From Massospora cicadina (taxonomy: Eukaryota > Entomophthoromycota > Entomophthoromycetes > Entomophthorales > Entomophthoraceae), in the NCBI GenBank assembly GCA_022478985.1, contig JAKSZP010000010.1:248001-312000 (forward strand): DNA of 64,000 nt, in the 5' to 3' direction. The position numbers and the translations under genes are program-made. The notes beneath the pieces are model-generated. The model did no database searches and was not told the DNA's origin. It was given only the letters and a program-made list of their open reading frames with translations. This document shows positions 9,600-20,695 of this stretch, piece after piece; positions within the stretch are counted from its first letter, which is position 1; every line of letters starts with the position of its first letter.

Positions 9600-10740
9600 G
9601 TTAGATGGACTCAGGGAGGGTACCTTCATGTGAGGGGGAGAATCATACAAGCAGATTGGAGACTTGACGCTGAATTTTCATAAGCCTTCAAATAAACCCT
9701 TGATAATTATGGATTCTCATCAGGCTATAGGCCATGGAGGTTTGCAGAAGATGCTGGAGTTTTTGTGACCCTGATACTTCTGGGAAAGCATGCATTATGA
9801 CGTACTGGAAACTATTAGCTGTTTCCATCAATGTCAAGTTGAAAAACCTTATCATAAGAAAACCACCTATCAATTAGTGAAGCCCCAGTTCACATGGCAC
9901 ACTGTTTCCATTGATGTAGTGGGACCTCTGCCAAATAGTGCCAATTGATCCAAGTATATAATTGTCACCATCAATCATTTGACCTGATGAGAGGAGGCCA
10001 GGGCTATTAGCAACTTGGGCGCGGTCACCACTGCCAGGTTTATTATGGAATGTGTTATACAGCAGCATGGCTGCCCGCAGTTCATCCTGATGGGCAACGG
10101 AACCAACTTTACTTCACATATCCTGCCAAAGTTAAACGAGTTGATGGCAATTCGCGGGGTTTTGACCACCCCCTATCATCCAGAATCGAATGGGATGATA
10201 GAGCGAGTTAATGGAACCCTAGTAAACATACTTCGCAAATTGATAATGGACCAGCCCTCAGAATGGAGTGCTTTTCTACCTACCGCTGTGTTTGCTTATA
10301 ATATCAGCTATCATTATGCCACTGGTAAGAGTCCCTTTCAACTGCTGTATGGACGAATTCTGGATCTGCCTGCCTTGCTATATTCGTGTGTAGAGGATAC
10401 TGGTGGGGTAAATCCTCAGCAATATATGAGGCAACTCATGGATACATTGATTAAGTTACAAACTGAAGCCTACTCCACCAGTTTGGCTAAGAAAATTTGT
10501 GACCATGCGGCCGACCAGAAGCACTGGAGTGGACTTCCGTTGTTCACTGAAGGGGACTATGTGTTATTCCATGACCAGCATAGATTCAGATGAAAGGATA
10601 AGCTCTCTGACATTTGGTTGGCCCATTTGAGATTATTGAGAAGACAGGTATGGATGTCTACACAATCAAGGAACCTGCTGGGGGTTAGATTATCAACTGA
10701 GTCCATGCGAAGTTCCTTCTAGCATACAAACAGTAAGAGC
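9600..10740 (+). pseudogene. pol: Integrase of A
   Basis: HHCC-like part at about 9715-9850 (AIGHGGLQKMLEFL ... CFHQCQVEKP). Catalytic core: first Asp in SIDVVGPL (GAT 9913-9915). The second Asp position in LMGNGTNFTS is Gly (GGC 10093-10095). Glu is in IERVNGT (GAG 10201-10203), exactly 35 residues later, so the DD35E spacing is kept but one acidic residue is lost. Frame 10015-10593 is open for 192 codons through the core and C-terminal region (FQLLYGRILDLPALLY). The end is frameshifted before the PPT. Confidence 0.9.
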
Positions 10741-10753
10741 CTATCATCCAGTC

Positions 10754-10765
10754 AAAGGGGGGTAA
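10754..10765 (+). promoter_or_regulatory. Polypurine tract of A
   Basis: AAAGGGGGGTAA directly before the 3' LTR; primes plus-strand DNA synthesis. Confidence 0.85.
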
Positions 10766-11201
10766 TGTCAGGAAGTTGATATGAATGGATGATACGCTAC
10801 CCATATTGGCGGATCACAGGTAAATGAGATGAGTCTCAAGATTTACGAAAAGGGGATACACGAATTATAATCTAGCAAAATGAGAAAATTCAGAAAATCA
10901 AGAGGAATCACGCTGAGATTTGATACAAATGAGAGCAACTTGAAAAAGGAAGAAGAATAGAAGATACCAATCTGAGGATGCATCCAGCTGAGGAATGAGG
11001 TATAAAGAGCCTGATTGAAGATTAAACGGGGATAGTCTTTATGAGAAAAGAGGGAGCGCAGAATGGTCTGCGAGATATTTAAAATAAAAGTTTTATTATT
11101 TTAATTGGCGATCCTCATATTGTTTGATTGAGTTGCTCAGTGGCTATACCCTGTGAAAATCCAACTCGGCGACAGTGGACCCAGACGCTGAGAAATTAAC
11201 A
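10766..11201 (+). repeat. 3' LTR of A
   Basis: 436 bp, partner of 3046-3483. Keeps a TATAAAGA box at 11001-11008 that is mutated in the 5' copy. Differences from the 5' LTR include tatg/tacg, atcgg/attgg, tatg/tacg and cacac/cacgc, i.e. CpG transitions on either strand. Confidence 0.95.
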
Positions 11202-11206
11202 GATGT

Positions 11207-11640
11207 CAACTGGCCCTCTCATTTGCACTAGGTACTCCCATTTGGGCAGTCCATGTGCAAGTGCTTAATGTGGTGATTACAAGGATTGACATACAAAATT
11301 TGCCCTAGGGCAGGAAAATGATTACATTTTTTTCATCTATTTGTTCATGGGATTTGTAGACGTTATCTTCAGGTTGATCCCAAATGATTTTTCTTGATGA
11401 ATAATTAATTTTGGTCCAAATTAATCAGGACTAATTGCTGAGTTTTAATGCAGTGACATTCATCTTTAATGTGCAAGTGTATTTGGCCTGAGCTTTCTGT
11501 AGAATAATCATATTGAATTGATGTTGAGCTAATAAGCCCAGCCATGTTGTTGTATTAGGCTTTTAAGTTAAGAATTAGAGTATTAGCTCGAGCATTAGGA
11601 GGATAATTGGCCCAATCTGTTTTTTTCAAAGGGTTTATTT
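11207..11640 (-). repeat. LTR of element I, second part
   Basis: Continues the 180-bp repeat interrupted by A for about 100 bp (caactggccctctc ... catacaaaatttgcc) and then AT-rich sequence with no coding potential until C gag begins. The far border of the I LTR is not visible; no clear CA end with TSD was found. Confidence 0.45.
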
Positions 11641-13060
11641 TCAGGGTCAACCACCAGAATCTGACAGTCAGCGTGCTGACTTTAATGCTCATTACAGGGG
11701 TGGCACCATCAGGCCCTAGCAATTATCACAATAGTTCTTCAGAGAAAATTGACAATGATGCAGATATAGAGGTGTAGCATGGTTAGGATTTTTCTGAACT
11801 CCTGGTGAAGGAGGAGGATACCATCTATACTAGACTCTGTACCCTAGAATTTGAAATTCACAATTTGCATAATGATTTTGAGAGTGTAAAGGAGACCGCC
11901 TGAAGAGCTAGACTTGCCTTACTACCCATATTGAAAGGACCTCATCAATATCAAACTGGAACTTACACTTAAGAGCATCGAGGAGAGACTTGTATTCATT
12001 GATAAAGAGAATGGCAAAACCATCACTGCTCTGCATGAGTATGAAGAGCGCTTGGAGCAGCATGACAACATGATGTTTGCGATGGATAAAATTAAAGAAA
12101 ACCTTAAGGCAATAATACATACTGTACCAGAGCCTACATCAACTTGAACTATAACTTGATTGAAGGCACCTGTGTGGACCGCTAAAAATTTTGTACCACA
12201 ACTGGTCAAACTTGTACTCAGCTAACTATGATGCATGCCAATCCTGTTGAAAAGAGTCCAACTTTAAACTATATTTAAGACCATATACCACCTAGCGAAG
12301 AGACAATTGCTGGTTTCCTTCAAATGTACTAAAATAGCATGTAGGGCACTAGCGTTCATCAGAAGGCTCGCCACATACAAGGATGCATGAGCCGTAAGGC
12401 TCAGGAGATCCTCAGCGCAATCTTGAAATCTAATTTATTTTTGGTTTAAAGATAAAAACATATTACTCTCACGGTTTGGTAGTGAACAGGATGTTCAGAA
12501 ATGATGTAAGAGTTCATGTTGAAGATTACAAAAATGAGTCAATTGCAAATTATGATTCTCATTTCTACTTTAAGACCTAGCAGTTATGGACTAAAGGAAC
12601 AACGGATCTGCCTACCTTTAAAACCATTTTATTGAGATTCTTGGAGATGCATCCTAATCTGAAGATGCTCATGACTTTGTCAGGTTAAAGAGCAATGTCT
12701 TTAAAGCGCTTAAGGAGGTATTGCTAAATGCACAAGAGGCGTAAAATTGATTTTAAGTCAATAGTAACTACACCACCCCCTCAATAAATCAATAAGGCTT
12801 TTTATGTCACCAATGAAAGTTTTAAAAGCCCAAGGAGAAGAGCACCAAACTTCCTGAACGCTTTTCACGTCGAGAATTTTAATGCCATAAGTGTCACCAA
12901 CCTGAGCACTTCCTCAATTTTGTCCATAGTTACAGTTAAAAACAAGGAGCAACCTACTGAAGAGTACACACCTAAATCCGTAAATTGGGTGATCTCCACA
13001 CTGAAGGTGAGGACGACCATAAATATGAAGACTTGGCTAGTGCAGGTTACAATGTGTTAG
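11641..13060 (+). pseudogene. gag: gag of element C
   Basis: Decayed gag of a second gypsy lineage. The region 11830-12150 reads, with stops, as a coiled coil (LEFEIHNLHNDFESVKET ... ERLVFIDKENGKTITALH ... YEERLEQHDNMMF). A capsid-like part follows (12450-12780). A zinc knuckle at about 12885-12930 reads CHKCHQPEHFLNF, with the first two Cys and His kept and the last Cys apparently lost. At least five stops and several shifts. No PBS/LTR of the same element is clearly joined on its left, since A and I sequences lie there. Confidence 0.7.
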
Positions 13061-14316
13061 GGACCCCTAGAACAGTTGCTTTACCGGCTAAATTGAGAGT
13101 TCATGTTACTGATGGATCTGTATGAAATGATGCCTATCTGGCCCAAGCAGTTAGCCTACCTAAGTGATCAATTTAGTTGAAGAAGGAGAGCGGTTTAGGT
13201 AGCGTCTACCTTTTAAGAATGTGGCATTTGATGGCGATGACACTATCAAGGCTAATAAAAGCGCTGTTCATTTAAAATAATTTGAGGAATATGCCACCGA
13301 CGCCCTGACCACTGGAAACCCCTTCAGCAAGAGCGTAACAAAGGTGGAAGTAATCATCCAGAAGGTGTAAGTTTTGGAAGTACTGGACACTGAGGGCTCC
13401 AGTGAACATTATCTCTTCCAAACTTAAGAAGTAACTCAAGTTTATGCTTAACATTGACTACAATGTGAAATACTGCACCTCAGGACCTGACATTACCCAA
13501 GCCTTAGGAGCATATTATGCTTTGCCTTTATGATTTGAGCGCATGGTCCTTATAGCACCTGGTTTAGTTTTGGACAATGATCACTACGATTTCCTGATAG
13601 GGACACAGTTTCTTCTAGAGTTTGGAAAAAGATTGACTTTAAGACAAGCACGGTTAGCATACTGAGCTACCAGCTCCCCTTGTGTTCAAGGACAAGGACG
13701 TCAAACCTCAAAAACAGCATACTTGCTTGGTCAAAACAGACCAATCAATCTATCCAATTTATTAAACCTTAATGGAGAAGGGTGTAAAACAATTAATGCC
13801 TACCGTAAGCGCTGAAGAAGGACGCCCCATGAGTGAAAGTGAAAGCATAGAAATTTGAACAGTGGACCAAAGAAGAATGACCTCGTCAATCAGCGTTAAG
13901 ATCCTACTGACACAATATATAAAGTGTACAGCAGAGATGGAATCTGAGAGCAAGAGCTAAGATTATTACCAGGATTCTAAAATACCACCTACTATGGAGA
14001 GCTAAACCTTGATAGGGAGCATTACTACCAACTAATCCAAGTGGAAAAGGGACAAGTAGCACAGGCCTGCCTGACCAGTTGCCAGAATATTAAATCCATA
14101 CATGCAGTTGGAGGTTTTGACGAGCTTTGGTTGAGGATGTGACCTCTAAGCAACAAAAAGAGTTGGAAGAACTTAAGATGAATTTAGTGACATCTTCAAC
14201 ACTGGCCCCAACAACTATGTTCTATGCAAAGGGTAGGTCCATAAGATAAATACCAGTTCAGATATCCCAGTCAAGTCTAAAACTTACCACCATTTGAAGA
14301 CAGAGGACGCGGTCAT
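13061..14316 (+). pseudogene. pol: Protease and linker of C
   Basis: Retropepsin remnant: LEVLDTEGSS near 13375-13405, then after a one-base shift VNIISSKLK, resembling the usual DTGASVNVIS layout with an altered glycine position. Further on, YCTSGPDITQALGAYYALPL and HYDFLIGTQFLLEFG (about 13470-13625) match the end of the fold. The following 600 bp is linker leading to LKTEDAVI, where element B is inserted (TSD gtcat). Confidence 0.7.
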
Positions 14317-15139
14317 TGTTGATAATTTGGGCTTCGCCTGATGGCTGGTTTGTTGTTTGGTGGAAACTGCAGCTTTGATCATCTATTGTGTGAGGACAAT
14401 AGACAGGATGGTGCTTTAAATTTATGATATAGCTTTTTGGTTATACTTCAATTGTATACCCGGTCATTTCACTTGGATGATGGCACGCTGCCCTGATCCT
14501 ACTGATCCCAAGTGAAAATCGACTTTAATATAAAATAAAGTGATAACGCAAAAAGGTTATAGATAAATTTGAAACTTGATCCAGAAGTTAAAGGGTGTTT
14601 TTATTAGTGCAATTGCAAGGGTTATTTATAGGGTTTGATGTTATCCATATCTTACCCATGACGCCTTACTTTTCAGTGACCTAGGCCATGTAAAAAGTTT
14701 GTAATGACATCTACAAATACTATGACTCAGGGCATCATGCTCAGCCTCAGAGTCAGAGTAAACATTATCATCATCCTTGATATGACATTTCGTCAATTTT
14801 TCAAAACAGATGAACTGATTCACTTTCACGTGCAATTGGCAGCACATACCAAGGCGATTTGTATCACTAATTAGTAATTAATTTGATCAAAAACTAGACC
14901 AACATCAAAAACTAATTTTGACATAGACCAACAAAGCCCACATGCCTGAGTCATTAAATCAAAACTTAAATTTAAGTTCGTCCTAACCAACAAAGCCCTT
15001 GAGTCTGTGTCATCATTTTCAAATATAATTAAGTGAAATTGCTAGGCTGCAAGTCCCAAGTTCAGATACTTAGGATACACCTGACCCATAATCTTTGATA
15101 TCAAATATCTGACGATTAGGTCCAGTCAAATCCTCAACA
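14317..15139 (-). repeat. 3' LTR of B
   Basis: Aligns throughout with 20696-21519. TATAAATA box on the minus strand (plus gttatttata at 14621-14630). Minus strand begins TGTTGAGGATTTGACTGG and ends ATTATCAACA. Confidence 0.95.
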
Positions 15140-15153
15140 CTTCCCCCACCTTG
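15140..15153 (-). promoter_or_regulatory. Polypurine tract of B
   Basis: Minus strand AAGGTGGGGGAAG immediately before the 3' LTR TGTTGAGG. Confidence 0.85.
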
Positions 15154-15561
15154 ACTGGATATAAGCAGCGGATACCCTTCTTCCTGGGTCGCATTGTCAA
15201 ACTCTTCACCTTCCTTGAAGTTTGAACATCATCTTAATAGCCTTCCCTAAGCCAACAAGGCCAGCATGCCTGATGCTGAGCTTTCTTGGGTTTTGGCGCA
15301 TCTCCATCAGGGTCTAAACAGTTGGAACTTGTATGAAGTCCACATCTCTCTGATTCCGTTGCAGGCTTCTTCAGTTTGATTGCACTCTCCTCCCCCCACC
15401 AAAGAGGGGATACCTACTTCTAATGCCTGTGAGGCATCAATCTATGAAATAAACTAAATGATTTTCAATTATTATTATTTTTTCTTTTTTACTTTTTATT
15501 TTTTATTTTATTATAATTATTAATTTTTTTTTTTTTTTATTATTTTTTTTTCTTTATATTA
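15154..15561 (-). other. 3' region of B between INT and PPT, with A-rich tract
   Basis: About 410 bp that element A lacks. Minus strand from INT: an A-rich tract (T-rich on plus, 15475-15572, runs of up to 16 T), then a second purine run GGTGGGGGGAGGAGAGTG (15387-15405), then about 240 bp with no clear motif, then the PPT. One minus frame of the last part is open for some 50 codons (ESERCGLHTSSNCLDPDGD) with a basic end, but stops follow and no family is recognised. Confidence 0.6.
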
Positions 15562-16680
15562 TTATTCTTTATGATATGGATGAAGGAACTTAGCGTGTAC
15601 TTGATTCACAACCCAGCCGCCTTGATCCTTAATGGTATATACATCTTCAGATGATCTCTCCAAAATGATAAATGGACCCTTCCAGAGCGAGGCTAGTTTG
15701 TGTGCGCGGCCTGTGCTATGAGTGTCACAATATACTACTAAATATCCTTCATTAAACTTATTCACCATAGCCTGTTTGGCGTCATCATAGCTCTTCTGAA
15801 TAGTTTTTCGACTAATCATATTTTGATAAGCTTCTGATTGCAACTTGATTAGGGTCTTCGCCAGTTGCTTAACATAGTTATTTGGGTTAATTGCGTCAGG
15901 TAAACTGAGTTTTAAGTATAATAATGGAGGTAGAGTGGGCTGTCTACCATACAAAAGTCAAAATGGAGAGTGTCCTGTGCTGCTGTGGTGTCTGATATTG
16001 TACACAAACATGGTCACACTAATTGAAGTTGCCCATTGTGAAGGCGCTAAGGCTGCATTTTTGCATAAAATGCTGACTAAAGTGCCATTCACTCACTCTA
16101 CCATACCATTAGTCTCAGGATGGTATGGTGTTGACAACACTCCTTTGATAGACATCAACTCATTTAGCCATTGTACCATTTGGGCAGTAAAATTTGTGCC
16201 ATTATCTGTCAATATCTTCCGGGGGCATCCGTGCTTATAGATATTATTATCCATAATGAACTTGGCAGTAGTTAGGGCCCCGACATCTTGAATTGCTTTC
16301 ACTTCCACCCATTTCATTAGATGGTCGATAGCAACAATTATGTATTTGTTGCCTAGGCTACTCACAGTCAAAGGGCCAATTACATCAATTGACATGGTAT
16401 GCCAGGCCCAGTCAGGTTTGATCAGCCGATATTTCACATTTGACTTCATAGGTTTTGCAATTTGGCATGAATGACATTTCTCAAGCATGTCTTGGATATT
16501 GAATTGCATGGAATCCCAATAGTAACTGCTCAAATTAATTCTAGCGTCTTAATCATTACCCCATGTCCGACGGCCTAATGTGCTTGTGTAATAATCTCCA
16601 TTTGGTCAGAAGGTTTTGGGAAGATTTGACGCTGTCCATCAGGCTTAAGTTTGTATAGAATTTCATTTCAATATTCAGTG
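15562..16680 (-). pseudogene. pol: Integrase of B
   Basis: Integrase in one frame broken by few stops. HHCC zinc domain: [12 protein letters not shown] then CHSCQIAKP. Core: [13 protein letters not shown] with the first Asp, [27 protein letters not shown] with the second Asp, then HPETNGMVE holding the Glu of DD35E, followed by TGA where related copies have Arg (VERVNGT), a CGA to TGA change. C-terminal part 15954-15562 reads MYGRQPTLPPLLYLK through FIILERSSEDVYTIKDQG and ends in LHPYHKE. Confidence 0.9.
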
Positions 16681-16684
16681 TCGA

Positions 16685-17240
16685 TTAATGCTTTCTCAAT
16701 CGCCTTTTGAACTTTGGGTGGTTCATCTCCATACATTTGGTTATCATTATTTCATGAAGCTTATCAGCCAGAATGCTCAGGACAGCTACAATGGGAAGTT
16801 GCAATAGTACATCTGCATTTTGATGGGCCGCTCCAGCTCTATGAAGAATTTTATAATCATATGCTTGTAATTTCAGAGCCCAGCGGGCTAACTGTCCTTC
16901 AGGTTCCTTGAGATTGTGGAGCCATCGTAATGAGCTGTTATCCGTTACTACTTTAAATTTGGTGCCATGAATGTAAACCCAAAATTGTTTAAAAGCATAG
17001 ATGACAGCCAGGCATTCTCTTTTGGTCACCATATAATTATGCTCATGCTTATTCAGCGTCCTGGTGCAATAAGTGACTGGATGCTCCTCGCCATCATCCC
17101 CAATCTGCAATAGCACACCACCAATTGTAGTCAACAAGGCGTCAGTTTGTATGATAAAATGCTTGCTGAAATTGGGATATCAGAGGATAGGCGCTGATCT
17201 CATTTTATTTTCAAAGCCTCAAAGGCTTGTTGGCATTCCT
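16685..17240 (-). pseudogene. pol: RNase H of B
   Basis: Reads GGVLLQIGDDGEEHPVTYC, TKRECLAVIYAFKQFW, FKVVTDNSSLRWL and LHRAGAAHQNADVL on 17137-16685, giving the acidic RNase H residues; the first Asp (QTDALL) lies just upstream near 17150. One of the better preserved RNase H copies in the window. The tail leads to the integrase zinc domain. Confidence 0.88.
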
Positions 17241-17403
17241 CTGCCCAGCAAAAACGAACTCCTCCTTGTAGCAAGTAGAATAGAGGCTTGGCAATCTTTG
17301 CAAACCCTTCCACAAATCTTCAATAGTATCCTACCATGCCTAAGAACACTTAAACATCTCTCATACTAATCAGAAGTTGCATATTGTTAATCGCCTCCAC
17401 CTT

Positions 17404-18190
17404 TTAAGGCTGAGGCCACAAGCCCTTGGAATCAATGACGAACCCAAGGTATTCCAATTGTTCTTTAAAGAATTGGCATTTTCTAGGTTTTATCTTCAGA
17501 TTGGCCTTCAACAGTCGTTTGAACACTTGTTCAAGGTGCTTAAGATGTTCAGAAAATGTTCGCAAAAAGATATTGATATCATCCAGGTACACCAGAACTC
17601 AGGACAATTTAAGGTCCCCCAAGATCATGTACATTGCATGCTGAAAGGTTGCCGGAGTGTTACACAGCCCCTGGGGCATGTGTGTCGGTTGAAAAAGCCC
17701 TTGAGCAGCAATCATCGCGCGCTTTTCCTGCTCCTCTGGTGGCAACTCAATTTGCCAATATCTGGAGATGAGGTCCATTGCAGTAAAGTACTTCGCCCCT
17801 CCTAGGCGGTCCAGAGCATCATCAATTCTGGGCAACAGATTTTAATCCTTTTTTGTAATGGCATTGAGGTGTCAATAATCAATCACAACTCGATTGCTGC
17901 TATCTAACATCTTTACAATTAAAATGGGGCTGGCCCATGGGCTTTTGGATGGCTTTATTGTTCCATTTTTTAGCAATTTTTCTAGCTCTTCACCGACTAT
18001 TTCATCACTGGCCCTGGGGCGCTGAATTGATTTCATTCTAATAGGCATATGATCCCTGGTATCCACGAAATGCTGAACTCCTTTTGCACAACCTAAATCT
18101 TGGTCATCTTTGGCGAAAATTTTGGAGTATCGTTCAAACAACTCTAGTGCTTCATCCTTCTGTTGTTCCAATAATCTGGTGAACAATTCT
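17404..18190 (-). pseudogene. pol: Reverse transcriptase of B
   Basis: Frame reads PSKSPWASPILIVKMLD, then after a stop HLNAITKKD, stop, NLLPRIDDALDRLGGAKYFTAMD, HMPQGLCNTPATFQHAM, GDLKLS, stop, VLVYLDDINIFLRTF. YLDD is intact (17578-17589). About three stops in an otherwise continuous frame. Upstream (18186-17990) DLGCAKGVQHFVDTRDHMPIR is the RT N-terminus shared with A. Thumb region continues to about 17240 with a shift at GLWPQP. Confidence 0.92.
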
Positions 18191-18199
18191 CAGAGTATT

Positions 18200-19320
18200 A
18201 CTGCATGTGCCCCAAGGGCTTGGGTTGGTAAGTCAAACTCAGATAAATCACCAACTTTGACAGCTTATATTAATTCATCCCTTGGAAGTAGGTGCACAAA
18301 AGCGACTAATTGAAATTTCTTGACCTTAATATTTTGGCTGGCCAAATTTGCTAGTAAGACATCAATATCTCCCTGCCCCAGTATAAGTATTCCAGGCGCC
18401 ACACTAGGTTCCATTGGAGAATGATGCCACGGGGGTATGACCTCCCCATACAGTCCTTCTGGAATATCCATAGTGGTCCCAGTTCTCATAACCAGTTGAT
18501 GGCCTGGAGCTATTGTTGCGTCCTTGTTCACATGTAGCGGTATTCCTCGATTTCATTTATGGATGTTGGCATGGGGCGACTTCAATTACCCCTCTGAATA
18601 TACCCTACTGGTATTATCCCATCGGCATAAGATATATTGATAAAATTCCCATGACAGCTTGTGGGCTTTGTATCATTGTGAGAGTAATAAATTGGAAGCG
18701 ATTGTCCTAATTTTGTCAAGATGTTTTCCTTAAAATTGCATAAGATCCCATAGGTCCTTAAAACTAGTTCCAATTAAAATGTCATAATTGGCATTTGGAA
18801 GCACTATAGTGGGTGCAGCAACTACCAAAGCTCCAAAAGCAATGGCAAGGCGCTTTAGGCTCCTTCACTATTAGTGCTGTTAAGGCCTGCGGTCCCATAT
18901 TCTTGATGATGGTTGATGTCCAGAGTTATTTTCAATTTCTTAACCAGCTATGTAGAAACAAAGTTTACAGGTGCTCCGCTATCAACAATAGCTACAACTT
19001 TAACCTTGTTGACTAGGATATCCATGTAAGTGCACTAAGAATAGTAAGAATCAATATAGTTTACTAAATGAATATGGGAAGAGTCCAAGGAGTTAAGAGT
19101 GTGCTTCAGAGTATTCCCAATACTGGGACATTCATTGATGAATGTGTTGATTGGCATTGCTATATTGACCCCTTTCAGGCTTAGGGTATCTGATGCATTG
19201 CTTGGCCGGTCAGCTAAAATATTCTTAAGTATTTGTTGCACATAGGGTTTAGCGACTACCTCAGAGACTTCAGGTGTGACAACCTTACTCTGGGAGCGAG
19301 TTGCCACATGTATATTTGGG
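18200..19320 (-). pseudogene. pol: Aspartic protease and linker of B
   Basis: Frame 19307-19035 begins MATRSQSKVVTPEVSEV and shares KPYVQQIL with A. The active site reads IVDSGAPVNF with D-S-G at 18983-18975 intact. Downstream MELVLRTYGILCNFKENILT and PIYYSHNDTKPTSCHGNFIN, then 18531-18265 with EGLYGEVIPPWHHSP and APGILILGQGDIDVLLANL, equal to the A linker. Shifts between these blocks. Confidence 0.85.
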
Positions 19321-19399
19321 GAATCTTCATTTGATATTAAAATAGAACTGATTTCATTGTCGAATGAGGCCCCGCGGGCATCATTTTTGTATTAATTGG

Positions 19400-20695
19400 G
19401 TGGGACTGGTGTTGTAGGCACAATAGAGCATCCTGCATCTATCGCGCTTGTTCTTTTCCATCCTCCTGCACGGTATTGGGAAGGACTATGTTGACATTTC
19501 TCTGACAGCATCGGGAAGCATAGTGGCCTTTATGTTGGCAATTAAAGCAAGTAATTTCACTCAATGGCTGTGGGTTGTCATTAATCTTATTGGTCCAAAG
19601 GACTTCCCAGCAAGGGTAGTAGTTCCCAATCTGTAACCAGTATTAGGAGGGCCATAATTTTTTGAGCATCTGTGTAAATAGTCAACCAATTCAGATGTTG
19701 CAAGGTTCTGCACGAAAGCAGGCAACAGAGTTGGATAGATTAGGGTAAGGTTCTACTGCATGCTCTAGTGCAATCTTGGCATCAAAATTGACCATGGCCC
19801 ATGAGCCTAAGAGAACTTGAGCTTCGCGATAGAGTCAATCCGCAAACTCATCAATTGCTTCATCTTTCTTAAAGCTGATGTTCATAAACATAGATTTTCT
19901 GGTCGACATCCATTCTAGACCTCCAAATTCATGAAGCATGGCCTCCTTGACTTCGGCATATGTTGGATTTTTGTTGATGTGAGGCATAATCAACTCAAAG
20001 CTCCACTCATCCAAGCAGTTGATCAGGGTGGCTGCTTTGTTGCTGTTGCTGGACCATGAATAGCCATTTCAAAACGTTTGATGAAGGTGGTAATACTTCC
20101 ATTCTTGTCAAAGGCGGGCAGGTTTGCTGGTTTATAATTATCGCTTCCCCATTCCTGGTTATCACGATTATTTATAGGTTGACTAGAGTCAGACGTGCTA
20201 GGGCGTTGGGGCATTATATCCTGGTTTGAGGTGATAGGGTTGACCAAAGCAACCATTTTGCTAGGCAATTGTCAGCGTAGCCCAATTTCTGTTTTGGTGG
20301 TTATTTCTGAAGCTTCGTCCTCATAATATTCAGAAGAATTTTTAGTCAAATGTGGTGTAGCACACTGACAACGCCTGCCATCCAGAGCTCAAATCTGCTC
20401 ATTGATTTCATTTTCCCAATGGGCACGATTTCGGTTTTTTTGATTTTAATTTTGAAATTTCCTCATTCAGGCTAGTAGCTTGTAGCTGCAAGGTGGAAAT
20501 CACTTGGTCCTTTTCCAATATTGCCTTCTTGCACTGGTTTAGTTTTCCATGGAGGTTATTGTTTGCCTCATTAATAGCGTCAAGATCATCATTGAGATCA
20601 TTGATTTTTCTGGTGTATTCGTCCTTCATCTGCGAGATTTGGTAGCTCAAACGTTGATACTGGTCACCATCTGCGGTCCCAGCCATGAGCGCCAT
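19400..20695 (-). pseudogene. gag: gag of B
   Basis: Starts with ATG at 20695, the first base after the LTR, so the coding frame runs through the PBS (MALMAGTADGDQ). The same frame is open 22 codons further up into the LTR (ATG at 20761, MIKAAVSTKQQTS). Coiled coil NDDLDAINEANNNLHGKLNQ follows. Capsid begins NLPAFDKNGSITTFIKRFEM (20268-20023). Zinc knuckle CFNCQHKGHYASRC is complete at 19549-19508. Stops at 20405 and after KQPP, with shifts between capsid and knuckle. Confidence 0.85.
20676..20694 (-). promoter_or_regulatory. Primer binding site of B
   Basis: Minus strand TGGCGCTCATGGCTGGGAC one base after the LTR. Shares TGGxGCTCA with the other families but then diverges. It overlaps the first codons of gag. 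Confidence 0.7.

Larger units (their letters stand above)
3046..11201 (+). mobile_element. Ty3/gypsy LTR retrotransposon A
   Basis: Complete but dead element of 8156 bp. Two LTRs (438 and 436 bp) start TGTCAGGAAG and end ATTAACA. The 5-bp TSD gatgt is perfect at 3041-3045 and 11202-11206. Order is LTR, PBS, gag with zinc knuckle, PR, RT, RNase H, INT, PPT, LTR. It interrupts the third copy of a 180-bp tandem repeat and itself contains insertion N (7385-8274). Stops and frameshifts break every gene; several fit CGA to TGA or CAG to TAG. The two LTRs differ at many sites, a large share being CG versus TG or CA. Confidence 0.95.

Noticed and set aside
15475..15572. T-rich run as a poly(A) tail of an inserted retroposon
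   Set aside because: It is mixed T/A with several interruptions and there is no flanking direct repeat; it fits a low-complexity part of the 3' region of B.
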